56,835 bases of DNA from Chloroflexota bacterium (GTDB lineage: Bacteria > Chloroflexota > Dehalococcoidia > DSGV01): positions 1 to 56,835 of the forward strand of contig JAJYLG010000013.1 in NCBI GenBank assembly GCA_021787985.1, written 5' to 3'. Shown piece by piece: positions 6,680 through 14,382 of this stretch (the stretch's first letter is position 1; every line of letters starts with the position of its first letter). The position numbers and the translations under genes are program-made. The notes below the pieces were generated by a model. It did no database searches. It was not told where the DNA came from and saw nothing but the letters and a program-made list of their open reading frames with translations.

Positions 6680-7915
6680 ATGCCCTTCCTCAGCCAGGTC
6701 CTCGGTCGCCCCGTCCTCGACGCCGACGGCACCCGCGTCGGCAGCTTGCGCGATCTGCTGGTCGCTACCGATACTCCGTACCCCCCGGTGCGCGGCCTCG
6801 CCGTCCGTTGCGGCCGGCATCTGCATGCCGTGCCGTGGCACGACGTCGCCTCGGTCACTCCGCGCGGCACCGCGCTCCGCCACGCTTTCGATCCCCACGC
6901 CTACCCCCAGCCGACCGACGATTTGATCTGGCTCTCGCGCGACGTGCTCGACAAGCAGATCGTCGATACCCGCGGTGTCAAGCTGGTGCGGGTGAATGAC
7001 CTGGCCCTCACCTCGCTCAACGACGAGCTCCGCCTTGCCGGCGTCGACGCGACCACCGGTGGCCTGGTGCGCCGCCTCGGATTCGATTCACTGGCCCGAC
7101 GGCTCGGCCGCGGTCGGCCGCGTCTGATCGACTGGGAGCAGGTGGACCTCGGCCCGGCGGTCGAGGAGGTCCGCCTCAAGGTGCCGTACGACCGGCTGAG
7201 CCGGATGCGCCCGGCCGACATCGCCACCGTTATCAGCCAGATGTCGCCGGGTGAGGCGGCGGACGTGCTCGAGGCGCTCGACGAGGAGACCGCGGCCCGC
7301 GCGATGGTCGAGCTCTCGGACGAGCACCAGGCTGCCGTCCTGGTCGCCATGGAGCCCGAGGAGGCGGCAGACGTGCTGGAGGAGATGGCGCCCGATGAGG
7401 CGGCGGACGTCCTGGGCGACGTCGAGCAGGAGCGCGCCGAGGAGCTGATGCGGCTCATGGCACCCGGCGCCGCGCGAGAGGTCCGCACGCTCCTGACCTA
7501 CCCCGAGGACACCGCCGGCGGCCTCATGAACAGCGCCGTGGTCGCGGTCCGTGACTCCGACAGTGTCGAAGAGGTGATCGCCGAGCTGCGAAGCGCCGCG
7601 CCCTCCGAGGACGAGATCTACTACCTCTACGTGGTCGACGATGCCGGCCGCCTGCGTGGCGTCCTGTCGCTCCGGGACCTGGTCGTCGCGCAGCCGGAGT
7701 CCCGCGTGGCCGACATCATGCGCCGAGACGTCGAGACCGTGCGCTTGGACGACGACGAGGAGGAGGTGGCTCGCCGGCTGGTGCACTATGACCTGCTCGC
7801 GATCCCCGTGGTCGACGACGAGGGTCACCTCAAGGGCGTGGTCACGGTCAACGATGTGGTCGACCTGGTAACCCCGCGCTCTTGGCAGAACCGGCCCCGG
7901 CGGATGCTGGGCTGA
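6680..7915 (+). CDS. PRC-barrel/MgtE-N/CBS protein: cytosolic magnesium-sensor-type protein without a pore
   Basis: A 411-residue soluble protein built like the regulatory half of the MgtE magnesium channel. Residues 7-30 (VLGRPVLDADGTRVGSLRDLL) begin a PRC-barrel, with a second similar segment near 95-115. Residues about 170-260 are the helical MgtE_N domain with repeated acidic units such as SPGEAADVLEALDEE and EPEEAADVLEEM. TYPEDTAGGLMN near 272 starts a tandem CBS pair running to about 400. The membrane domain of true MgtE is absent. The NRAMP-type transporter gene starts 3 bp after its stop, so it probably gates or senses for that transporter. Its ribosome-binding site sits in a predicted sequestering stem. 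Confidence 0.85.
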   Translation: MPFLSQVLGRPVLDADGTRVGSLRDLLVATDTPYPPVRGLAVRCGRHLHAVPWHDVASVTPRGTALRHAFDPHAYPQPTDDLIWLSRDVLDKQIVDTRGVKLVRVNDLALTSLNDELRLAGVDATTGGLVRRLGFDSLARRLGRGRPRLIDWEQVDLGPAVEEVRLKVPYDRLSRMRPADIATVISQMSPGEAADVLEALDEETAARAMVELSDEHQAAVLVAMEPEEAADVLEEMAPDEAADVLGDVEQERAEELMRLMAPGAAREVRTLLTYPEDTAGGLMNSAVVAVRDSDSVEEVIAELRSAAPSEDEIYYLYVVDDAGRLRGVLSLRDLVVAQPESRVADIMRRDVETVRLDDDEEEVARRLVHYDLLAIPVVDDEGHLKGVVTVNDVVDLVTPRSWQNRPRRMLG

Positions 7916-7918
7916 CCG

Positions 7919-9220
7919 GTGGCGCGGCAGCTCGAGCCCCTGGCGACCTCCGCCCAGCCGGCGACGCCCGGGCTGGGTCTCCGGCAGCGCTTCGCGCTCC
8001 TCCTCGCGGTGGTCGGCCCGGGTCTCATCACCGGGATCGTCGACGACGACCCGACCGGCATCGCCGGCTACTCGCTGGCGGGGGCGCGCTACGGCTACCT
8101 GCTGCTCTGGACGCTCATCCCGATCACCATCGCGCTCGCCGTCGTGCAGGAGATGGCCGCCCGCATGGGGACCGTCACCGGCAAGGGGCTCGCCGCCCTC
8201 ATCCGCGAGCGTTTCGGGGTGCGCGTGACCGCGGTCGCCATGATCGCCCAGTTCCTCGCGAACGTGGCGACGACGATCGCGGAGTTCGCCGGCATCGCGG
8301 CGGCTTCGGAGATCTTCGGCGTCTCGCGCTACATCAGCATCCCGATCGCCGCGGTGGTGATCTACCTGATCGTGGCGTACGGATCGTACCGCCGCGTCGA
8401 GCTCGTGCTGCTCACCGGGTCGCTGGTCTTCATCAGCTACATCATCACGGGTTTCGTGGCACGGCCCGACTGGGGGGCCGTGGCGCGCCACACCGTGGTG
8501 CCCTCCGTCCGGCTGAACGTCGGCTACTTCACCATGCTGATCGGCGTGATCGGCACCAGCATCACCACGTGGATGCAGTTCTACCTGCAATCGACCGTCG
8601 TCGACAAGGGCGTTTCCCGCCGCGACTACTGGCTGGAACGGCTCGACGCGTACTTCGGTTCGATCGCTTCCAACGTGATCGCCTTCTTCATCATCGTCAC
8701 CTGCGCCGCGACCCTGTTCGCGCACGGCCTGCCGGCCGGTACCGTGACCGACGTGGCGCAGGCGTTGCGACCGCTGGCGGGCGGCTTCGCGTCCAAGCTC
8801 TTCGCCATTGGGCTGCTCAATGCGTCCTTGATGGCGGCGGCTGTCCTGCCGCTCAGCGCGTCCTACACCATGTGCGAGGCCTTCGGATGGGAGAGCAGCG
8901 TGAACCGGCCGGTGCGCGAGGCGCCGGTCTTCTTCGGCCTGTTCGCCGGGCTGCTTGTGGTCGGCGCCGCGGCGGTGCTCGTGCCCGGCCTGCCGCTGCT
9001 GATGCTGATGTTCATCCCCAACGTGGTGGAGGGCATCCTGCTTCCGCTGATCTTGATCCTGATGCTCCGGCTGGTGAGCGACCGGCGGATCATGGGGAGC
9101 TTCGTCAATACGGTGCGCCAGAACGCGATCGCCTGGACCACCGCCGTCGTCATGATCGCCCTCACGGCGGCGTACGTCGTGATCGCCGTGCTCCAGGCCA
9201 CCGGTGTGCTCCTCGCCTGA
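7919..9220 (+). CDS. NRAMP-family divalent metal transporter, non-canonical metal site
   Basis: A polytopic membrane protein of 433 residues with about eleven hydrophobic segments and an NRAMP-like pattern. Helix 1 reads GIVDDDPTGIAGY (residues 39-51) where canonical manganese/iron transporters have DPGN. Helix 6 reads IGTSITTWMQFYLQS (about 211-225) where they have an Ala-x-x-Met-Pro-His motif. Loss of the soft methionine ligand is a feature of described NRAMP-related magnesium transporters. Coupling to an MgtE-type Mg sensor gene just upstream fits magnesium, although manganese or another hard cation is possible. It starts with GTG, 3 bp after the upstream stop. Confidence 0.85.
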   Translation: MARQLEPLATSAQPATPGLGLRQRFALLLAVVGPGLITGIVDDDPTGIAGYSLAGARYGYLLLWTLIPITIALAVVQEMAARMGTVTGKGLAALIRERFGVRVTAVAMIAQFLANVATTIAEFAGIAAASEIFGVSRYISIPIAAVVIYLIVAYGSYRRVELVLLTGSLVFISYIITGFVARPDWGAVARHTVVPSVRLNVGYFTMLIGVIGTSITTWMQFYLQSTVVDKGVSRRDYWLERLDAYFGSIASNVIAFFIIVTCAATLFAHGLPAGTVTDVAQALRPLAGGFASKLFAIGLLNASLMAAAVLPLSASYTMCEAFGWESSVNRPVREAPVFFGLFAGLLVVGAAAVLVPGLPLLMLMFIPNVVEGILLPLILILMLRLVSDRRIMGSFVNTVRQNAIAWTTAVVMIALTAAYVVIAVLQATGVLLA

Positions 9221-9290
9221 GCGAGCGAGGCTGGACGTAGCAAGCTCGCTTTGGAAGACTGGACGCAGCACAGGGGACGCGGAGCGTGGG

Positions 9291-9785
9291 ATGGCGATCT
9301 TCAACCGGGTCTGGCGAATCGGCGAGTACGCACCGGCCGCCGGTGAGCCCGGTCTCACGAAGGGCGAGCCGTGGCGGGAGACGCTTGAGCTGAAAGCGGT
9401 GCAGGACGTGGCGGCGGCCCGGTTCAACTACCCGTCGCCCGAGTTCCCGAACTATCGCACCTACGTCAACAAGCCGGAGCGCCAGATGGGCGTGCGGGAC
9501 AGCCACGGTGAGTTCCTCTTCCCCGACGTGGTGGTCGCGGAGATGCCCGGTCTCACCGTCCGCCTGCTGGGCGAGGTCGAGACGCTTCGCTCGCTGCGCG
9601 ACGAAACGCTCGTCGAAAAGTGGCGGGGGTTCGGCGGGCTCGGAGCGTTCTACCTGTTCGTGCCGCTGCAGAAGACGGGCGAGGTCGCCGCTCTCGTGCG
9701 ACGCCTGAAGATCCCGGTGGTCGGCGTGCGCGGCTGGCGCTACATCGCCGGGCAAGACGTGATCGACGTCATCGACGCACCCTGA
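9291..9785 (+). CDS. Conserved-looking protein with a possible PD-(D/E)XK nuclease-like core
   Basis: A 164-residue soluble protein, start chosen at the ATG at 9291 preceded by GGAG; the open frame extends upstream to 9204 but without a better start. The centre reads FPDVVVAEMPGLTVRLLGEVET (residues about 77-98, interrupted here by no gap), with a Pro-Asp, a hydrophobic strand and a Glu-Val-Glu, the layout of a PD-(D/E)XK fold but with Thr after the last acidic residue in place of the usual Lys. The C-terminal half has GAFYLFVPL, LKIPVVGVRGWRY strand-like segments. It follows the transporter by 70 bp. A nuclease role is a guess; I do not recognise the family. Confidence 0.6.
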   Translation: MAIFNRVWRIGEYAPAAGEPGLTKGEPWRETLELKAVQDVAAARFNYPSPEFPNYRTYVNKPERQMGVRDSHGEFLFPDVVVAEMPGLTVRLLGEVETLRSLRDETLVEKWRGFGGLGAFYLFVPLQKTGEVAALVRRLKIPVVGVRGWRYIAGQDVIDVIDAP

Positions 9786-9857
9786 CGGCGCTCCGCCGAC
9801 CGACGATCACGCCGCCAGGAACGTCGGGGCGACTTGCGGTCGCTTCGGCTGGTCGGC

Positions 9858-10946
9858 TCAGGAGGCCAGCACCGCCTCGATCTCGTCACGCCGGTCGGGG
9901 TGCCGCTCGGCGAACGCCTCGACCAGCCCGAAGCAGCCGCTGATCATCATGTCGCCGTGCGGCGTGGCGAAGTACGGGTGGAGGCGGCTGCCGCGCAGCT
10001 TGCCCCGCTGCGGGCCGGTGACGGCCACCACGGCCGGCTTCTCCTCCGGCCGCTCTACGTAATACACTCCGTGGCCGTGCCCCGCGAAAACCTCTTCGTG
10101 GGTCAGCGTGCCCTCCACCAGCCGCTCGGTGAGCGACTCGATGTCCGACGGCTCGAGCAGCCCGGTGTGGTGCTCGTAGAGCGCCAGGATCTCCCGCCCT
10201 TGCAGGTAGAAGCCGAGCGTGTGCATGTTGCCGAGGTTCACCACCACCTGCGGCAGGTTGCCACCCACCTGTGGGTCCTGCAGCGCGCCGAGCGCCGCTG
10301 CCGGACCCGTGTCGAGGAACACCGTCGGCACGTCGGCGTCGACGCAGGAGAGCATGGAGCGGGCGCGCGTCAGGTAGGAGGGGACTTCCTGCGGCAGGTA
10401 GGCGAAGCCGCGCAAGTCATTGCGCGTTCGCACCACGCGTCGCAGGTGGTCGAAGCGGAAGAGCCGGTCCGAGTACCCCGGTGGGGCCTCGCCATGGTCC
10501 AGGCAGCCGAGCGCCAGCCCGTCGAAATCCGTTGGGACCTCGAAGGAGGCGAGCGCCTTGCGAATGGCCACGAGGTCCAGGTCGCGCATCTCGATGCGCT
10601 CGACACCGCGGAGCTGGGTGGCCTCGTCCTCGGAGACCACGCGGACCCCCATACCGGCGACCACCGCGAGGTCGTCGTCGAAGGTCTTCGCCGCCTCGGG
10701 CGTCGCGCACACGGAATGGCCCTCGCGGACGTGCGCCTCGAGCGCCCAATGACACGGGCCGCCGCCCATGGTGACCCCCGTCAGCAGCACCGGCCGGCCC
10801 TCGCGGGTGGCGCGGCGAATGCGGCGGGCGGCGATCTCCGTCGCGCTCGGCATCACCATTTTCACGTTGTTCTCGACCGGGCCGGACGTCTCAAGCAGCA
10901 GGATGTCCTGGGTCCCGGTGCCCATGTCGATCGCCAGGATGCGCAT
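9858..10946 (-). CDS. DUF1786-type protein with an actin/hexokinase-like fold
   Basis: A 362-residue protein starting at MRILAIDMGTGTQDILLL, the phosphate-1 loop of the actin-like ATPase fold. Later come a second glycine-rich segment VFLDTGPAAALGAL and VVVNLGNMHTLGFYLQGREI, a third glycine/asparagine-rich loop, as in the DUF1786 family. No reaction is established for the family that I can name. The start at 10946 is preferred over an in-frame ATG at 10985 because GGAGG lies five bases upstream. It converges with the preceding gene and is followed, on the same strand, by nothing related. The genes around it (serS, metal transport) do not reveal its role. Confidence 0.75.
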   Translation of the reverse strand: MRILAIDMGTGTQDILLLETSGPVENNVKMVMPSATEIAARRIRRATREGRPVLLTGVTMGGGPCHWALEAHVREGHSVCATPEAAKTFDDDLAVVAGMGVRVVSEDEATQLRGVERIEMRDLDLVAIRKALASFEVPTDFDGLALGCLDHGEAPPGYSDRLFRFDHLRRVVRTRNDLRGFAYLPQEVPSYLTRARSMLSCVDADVPTVFLDTGPAAALGALQDPQVGGNLPQVVVNLGNMHTLGFYLQGREILALYEHHTGLLEPSDIESLTERLVEGTLTHEEVFAGHGHGVYYVERPEEKPAVVAVTGPQRGKLRGSRLHPYFATPHGDMMISGCFGLVEAFAERHPDRRDEIEAVLAS

Positions 10947-11002
10947 GGCGGCCTCCGCCCGGCGCGAACGGCGCCGGGCCCGCATATCAGATCAACATAC
11001 CA

Positions 11003-12283
11003 CTAGGGCGCGGGAGCGCCGATGCGTTCCACGCCCCCCATGTAGGGACGCAGCACCGCCGGCACGACGACGCTGCCGTCCGGCTGCTGGTACGTCTCGA
11101 GGATGCCGATCAACGTTCGCGGCAGCGCCAGCCCGGAGCCGTTGAGCGTGTGCACGTGCTCCGGCCGCCCGCCCCGCTCGGCGCGGAAGCGGACGTTCGC
11201 GCGCCGTCCCTGGAAGTCTCGCACGTTCGAGCAGGACGAGACCTCCAGCCATTCGCCGCAACCTGGCGCCCAGATCTCGATGTCGAACGTCCGCGCCGCG
11301 GCGAAGCCCAGGTCACCGGTGCACAGCTCGACCACGCGGTGCGCGAGGCCGAGCCGCCGGCACACCTCGCGGGCGCTCTCCAGCAGGCGCTCGAGCTCGC
11401 GTTCCGACTCCTCGGGGCGGCAGAAGACGTACATCTCCACCTTGTCGAACTGGTGACCGCGCTTGATGCCGCGCACGTCCCGGCCCGCGCTCATCCGCTC
11501 GCGGCGGAAGCAGGGCGTGTACGCCACGTAGCGCAGCGGCAGGTCGGCGCCGTCGAGGATCTCGTCGCGATGGAGATTCGTCAGCGGCACCTCGGCCGTC
11601 GGCACCAGCCAGACGTCCTCCTCCGCGTCGTGGTACAGATTCTCGCGGAACTTCGGTAGCTGCGCCGCCGCGACCAGCGCTTCTTCCTTCACCACAAACG
11701 GCGGGTAGACCTCCACGAAGCCGTGCTCGCGCACGTGGAGGTCCAGCATGAAGCGGATCAGCGCGTGCTGGAGCCGCGCTCCGACGCCGAACAGGACGTA
11801 GAACCGCGACCCGCTCATCCGCGCGCCGCGCTCGAAGTCGACGATGCCCAGCTCCGGTCCCAGGTCCCAGTGAGCGCGCGGCGGGAAGTCGAACGCCTGC
11901 GTCGCCTCTTCCTGCTGTCGCACCACGTTGCCGCTCTCGTCCGGCCCCAGCGGGACGTCCGCGTCGGGGATGTTCGGCACCTCCAGCAGCAGCGCGGCGA
12001 GCCGAGGCTCCACCTCGCGCATCTCCCGCTCGAGCACCGTCACCCGCTCACCGACGGCGCGCGACTCCGCGACGAGCGCCGAACGCGCCGTCTCGTCCCG
12101 CGTCCCGCCGATCCGCTTGCTGAGCGCGTTTCGCTCCGCGCGCAGCTCGTCGAGCTCGCGCTGCAGCTCACGGCGGCGCATGTCCAGCCTGACGATGTCG
12201 TCAAGCGGTGCGGTGACGTGACGTGATGCGACCGCACGGCGCACCTCGTCCGGGTGCTCCCGGATGAATTGCAGGCTCAACAT
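11003..12283 (-). CDS. serS: Seryl-tRNA synthetase
   Basis: A class II aminoacyl-tRNA synthetase that charges tRNA-Ser (and tRNA-Sec) in the cytosol. The 426-residue protein has the N-terminal coiled-coil tRNA-binding arm (MLSLQFIREHPDEVRR, then LQRELDELRAERNALSKRIG), motif 2 (CFRRERMSAGRDVRGIKRGH, QFDKVEMY) and motif 3 (NGSGLALPRTLIGILE). Length and order are standard. The start at 12283 places the conserved N-terminus at residue 1. It has a 97-bp leader containing a hairpin and a possible promoter, and lies downstream of the LarA-like gene. A tRNA-Ser gene occurs elsewhere in the window at 31188. Confidence 0.97.
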   Translation of the reverse strand: MLSLQFIREHPDEVRRAVASRHVTAPLDDIVRLDMRRRELQRELDELRAERNALSKRIGGTRDETARSALVAESRAVGERVTVLEREMREVEPRLAALLLEVPNIPDADVPLGPDESGNVVRQQEEATQAFDFPPRAHWDLGPELGIVDFERGARMSGSRFYVLFGVGARLQHALIRFMLDLHVREHGFVEVYPPFVVKEEALVAAAQLPKFRENLYHDAEEDVWLVPTAEVPLTNLHRDEILDGADLPLRYVAYTPCFRRERMSAGRDVRGIKRGHQFDKVEMYVFCRPEESERELERLLESAREVCRRLGLAHRVVELCTGDLGFAAARTFDIEIWAPGCGEWLEVSSCSNVRDFQGRRANVRFRAERGGRPEHVHTLNGSGLALPRTLIGILETYQQPDGSVVVPAVLRPYMGGVERIGAPAP

Positions 12284-12297
12284 GTTTCAATCCTCAT

Positions 12298-12378
12298 CCG
12301 GTCCGAAGACCGGGTGCGACGTACAGCCGAGGCTCAACACACGCAACGATCGTCCGGGCCGTCGCGCCCGGGTGTCAA
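12298..12378 (-). promoter_or_regulatory. serS leader: possible promoter and a TTCG-loop hairpin
   Basis: On the minus strand TTGACA (12378-12373) lies directly beyond the LarA-like stop; a weak GACGAT (12354-12349) sits 18 bp downstream. Nearer the gene, CCGGTC-TTCG-GACCGG (12313-12298) is a perfect 6-bp stem with a stable tetraloop, 14 bp upstream of the serS ATG, with GAGG between them as the ribosome-binding site. There is no T-box sequence. The hairpin may be a message-stabilising or processing element. Confidence 0.3.
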
Positions 12379-12380
12379 CG

Positions 12381-13769
12381 TCAGCCGACCTGCGCCCGGG
12401 CGAGCGCCGAGTGGTCGATGCACACCACGGTCGCATCCGGCCCGTGGAGCTTACGCGCCTCCGCGACTGCCGCTTCTACGGTGGGCGTAGCGATGAAGCC
12501 CAGGTGCGCGGGAACCGCGGGGTCCAGCGCCCCAGCGACGTATACGCGGGCCGCATGCTTCAGCCGCTTGAGCGGGTGGGTGGCCAGGATCGCGTGCACG
12601 GGGTGGAACGCCACGCCGAACCGATAGCGCTCGATGTAGGCCGGGCTGTGGACGAACTCATCCTCGTATCGCCGGCTGATCTCGTACGGGTCGCGCAGCT
12701 CCGGCAGCACGCGGTCCCACACCTCGCGGTAGGAGGGGTGGTGCTCCATGTCCCAGTCGTCCGGGCAAGGGGTCGCCAGCACCACCGAGCAGCCCGGCTT
12801 ACCGAGCGCCTCGATGTAGCCCCCAAGGTAGCCCAGGCCGGAGGAGATGAGGTAGAGGATCGGGTTCATCCGCGCGAAGGTGGCGTAGGGGCTCCAGTCC
12901 GGCACGCCGTACACGACGATGTCGGCCTTCTCAGCTACGGCGGAGCGCCGCGGCTGGCTGGCCGCCGCGATGTGCTCGACCGCCGCCGCGCGCGTCTCGC
13001 CGACGCCGCCGGCCCACACACCCAACGCGCGGTTGGCGCCCGCGTTTAGCGTCTCGACCTTGAAGACGCGTTTCGCCATTCGCCTCTCCAGGTGCTCGCC
13101 CATCTCGTCGTACACCCGGTGCATACGGTTCTCATGGACCGACATCGACATGCCGTCAGGGTTGTGCGTCCAGCGGATCGAGCGCCAGGTCGACAGCCCG
13201 ACACACACGGACTTCCACCCGCCGTTGAACCCCAGGTGATAGCCGTTGTTGACGTAGACCGCCAGGTCGGCCTCGACGAGCGCCCGGTGCACCTCCACGT
13301 CGTAGCCGGAGCTGGTCGCGCCGAAGTACACGAGGTTCGTGGCGTCCTCCGCGTCGTGGCAGGTCAGCCGGTCGCCCATCTCGGCCGCCAGCGCGGGCGA
13401 GATGGTGGCGCCCAGCTCCTCGCGCGTCCACTTGCGGTGCAGCGCGTTCGCGCAGATGAAGCGGACGTCGCCGTCGGCCACACCCGCGGCACGCAGCTCG
13501 TCGATGACCGCACGGATCACCGGCTCCCGGACGGGCGCCCGGGCCCCAACGGTGGGGTCGTCGAACGCCACCAGCACGCGGCTGCCTGGCCGTACCAGCT
13601 CGCCGATGCGCGGCATGCCCAGCGGCCTGGCCAGCGCGGCCCGCGCGGCCTCGCCCGGGTCGATCGTGGCGTCGCCCCGGGGTGCGCCGGCCGCCGGAAC
13701 GACATGGGCGCCTTCCGGCAGCTCAACATCGACGTGGGATGGGCCAAATGGAAGCGTGACGGTCGGCAT
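12381..13769 (-). CDS. LarA-like (lactate racemase family) protein
   Basis: A 462-residue protein of the nickel-pincer racemase/epimerase family (DUF2088 N-terminal domain). Motifs include VLVAFDDPTVGARAPVREPV, ICANALHRKWTREELG (the family LHR with a conserved His), HLGFNGGWKSVCVGLS (with the lysine that binds the pincer cofactor in LarA) and FHPVHAILATHPLKR. Family members isomerise 2-hydroxy acids, and several act on substrates other than lactate. The cofactor-synthesis genes larB, larC and larE are not in the window, so cofactor supply and substrate stay open. The ATG is followed closely by a normal start (MPTVTLPFGPSHVDVELPEG). Confidence 0.82.
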   Translation of the reverse strand: MPTVTLPFGPSHVDVELPEGAHVVPAAGAPRGDATIDPGEAARAALARPLGMPRIGELVRPGSRVLVAFDDPTVGARAPVREPVIRAVIDELRAAGVADGDVRFICANALHRKWTREELGATISPALAAEMGDRLTCHDAEDATNLVYFGATSSGYDVEVHRALVEADLAVYVNNGYHLGFNGGWKSVCVGLSTWRSIRWTHNPDGMSMSVHENRMHRVYDEMGEHLERRMAKRVFKVETLNAGANRALGVWAGGVGETRAAAVEHIAAASQPRRSAVAEKADIVVYGVPDWSPYATFARMNPILYLISSGLGYLGGYIEALGKPGCSVVLATPCPDDWDMEHHPSYREVWDRVLPELRDPYEISRRYEDEFVHSPAYIERYRFGVAFHPVHAILATHPLKRLKHAARVYVAGALDPAVPAHLGFIATPTVEAAVAEARKLHGPDATVVCIDHSALARAQVG

Positions 13770-13836
13770 GCGACACCTCCTGGCTGCGCCATTCTATCGC
13801 CGTCGCCCGCTGGATCGGTCCGCGCTCGGCGGTGGC

Positions 13837-14382
13837 CTACTCCCGCAGACCGGCGGCGTCACGCCCCGCGGAGCGACCGGCAGGCGAAGCGGCCTTCGCC
13901 GCCACGATCGCCGCCACGCCGAGCTCGCGCACGTCCAGCGGCGGGACGACCGGCGGCTGACCCTCGGACACGGACACGGCCGCGCCTGCCTCCAGCTCCT
14001 CCCGCGTAAACCAGCGCATCGTGCCATCACGGGTCAAGTCCGGCTCAGACGCCGGGTCGGCCGGCACGAGAAAGTAGATCAGGTCCACGTGCTCGTGCCG
14101 CATCTGGCCGTCGGATGCCTGCTCCACGAGGATCGTGAACGGCGGGGGGATCTGCGGCGGGTCGCTGAAGTCCAGCTCGGGCGCGCGGTGCAACACGCGA
14201 CAGACGATGCCGGTTTCCTCCTCGGCCTCCCGCAGCACGCACTGCACCGGGTCCTCGCCCGGCTCGATGTGGCCGCCGAACGGCAGCCAGAGCTGGTTCT
14301 TGCGGTGCCAGTGCAAGAGCGTGCGGTTGCCTCGGGCGATGAAGCCGGTGGCGGTGAGGTGCCGGAGGGAGGGTTGGCTCAC
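13837..14382 (-). CDS. Nudix hydrolase
   Basis: A 181-residue hydrolase of nucleoside-diphosphate-linked compounds. The Nudix box reads GHIEPGEDPVQCVLREAEEE followed by TGI, fitting GX5EX7REUXEEXGU. The start is a GTG at 14382 that overlaps the stop of the FGE-like gene (GTGA), giving VSQPSLRHLTATGFI; the open frame continues upstream but only as a shadow of that gene. The C-terminal tail (about 25 residues, Ala/Arg-rich) is non-conserved. It is last in the coupled greA-lysS-FGE-like-nudix operon. Substrate cannot be deduced. Confidence 0.85.
   Translation of the reverse strand: MSQPSLRHLTATGFIARGNRTLLHWHRKNQLWLPFGGHIEPGEDPVQCVLREAEEETGIVCRVLHRAPELDFSDPPQIPPPFTILVEQASDGQMRHEHVDLIYFLVPADPASEPDLTRDGTMRWFTREELEAGAAVSVSEGQPPVVPPLDVRELGVAAIVAAKAASPAGRSAGRDAAGLRE

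Noticed and set aside
7088-9427. 779-codon open frame on the minus strand
   Set aside because: It is antisense to the MgtE-like and NRAMP genes, which have clear motifs. The translation is His/Arg/Asp-rich and unlike any family; long antisense frames are expected in high-GC DNA.
12284-12380. T-box leader of serS
   Set aside because: The 97-bp leader is too short and lacks the T-box sequence and specifier loop; only a small TTCG hairpin is present.
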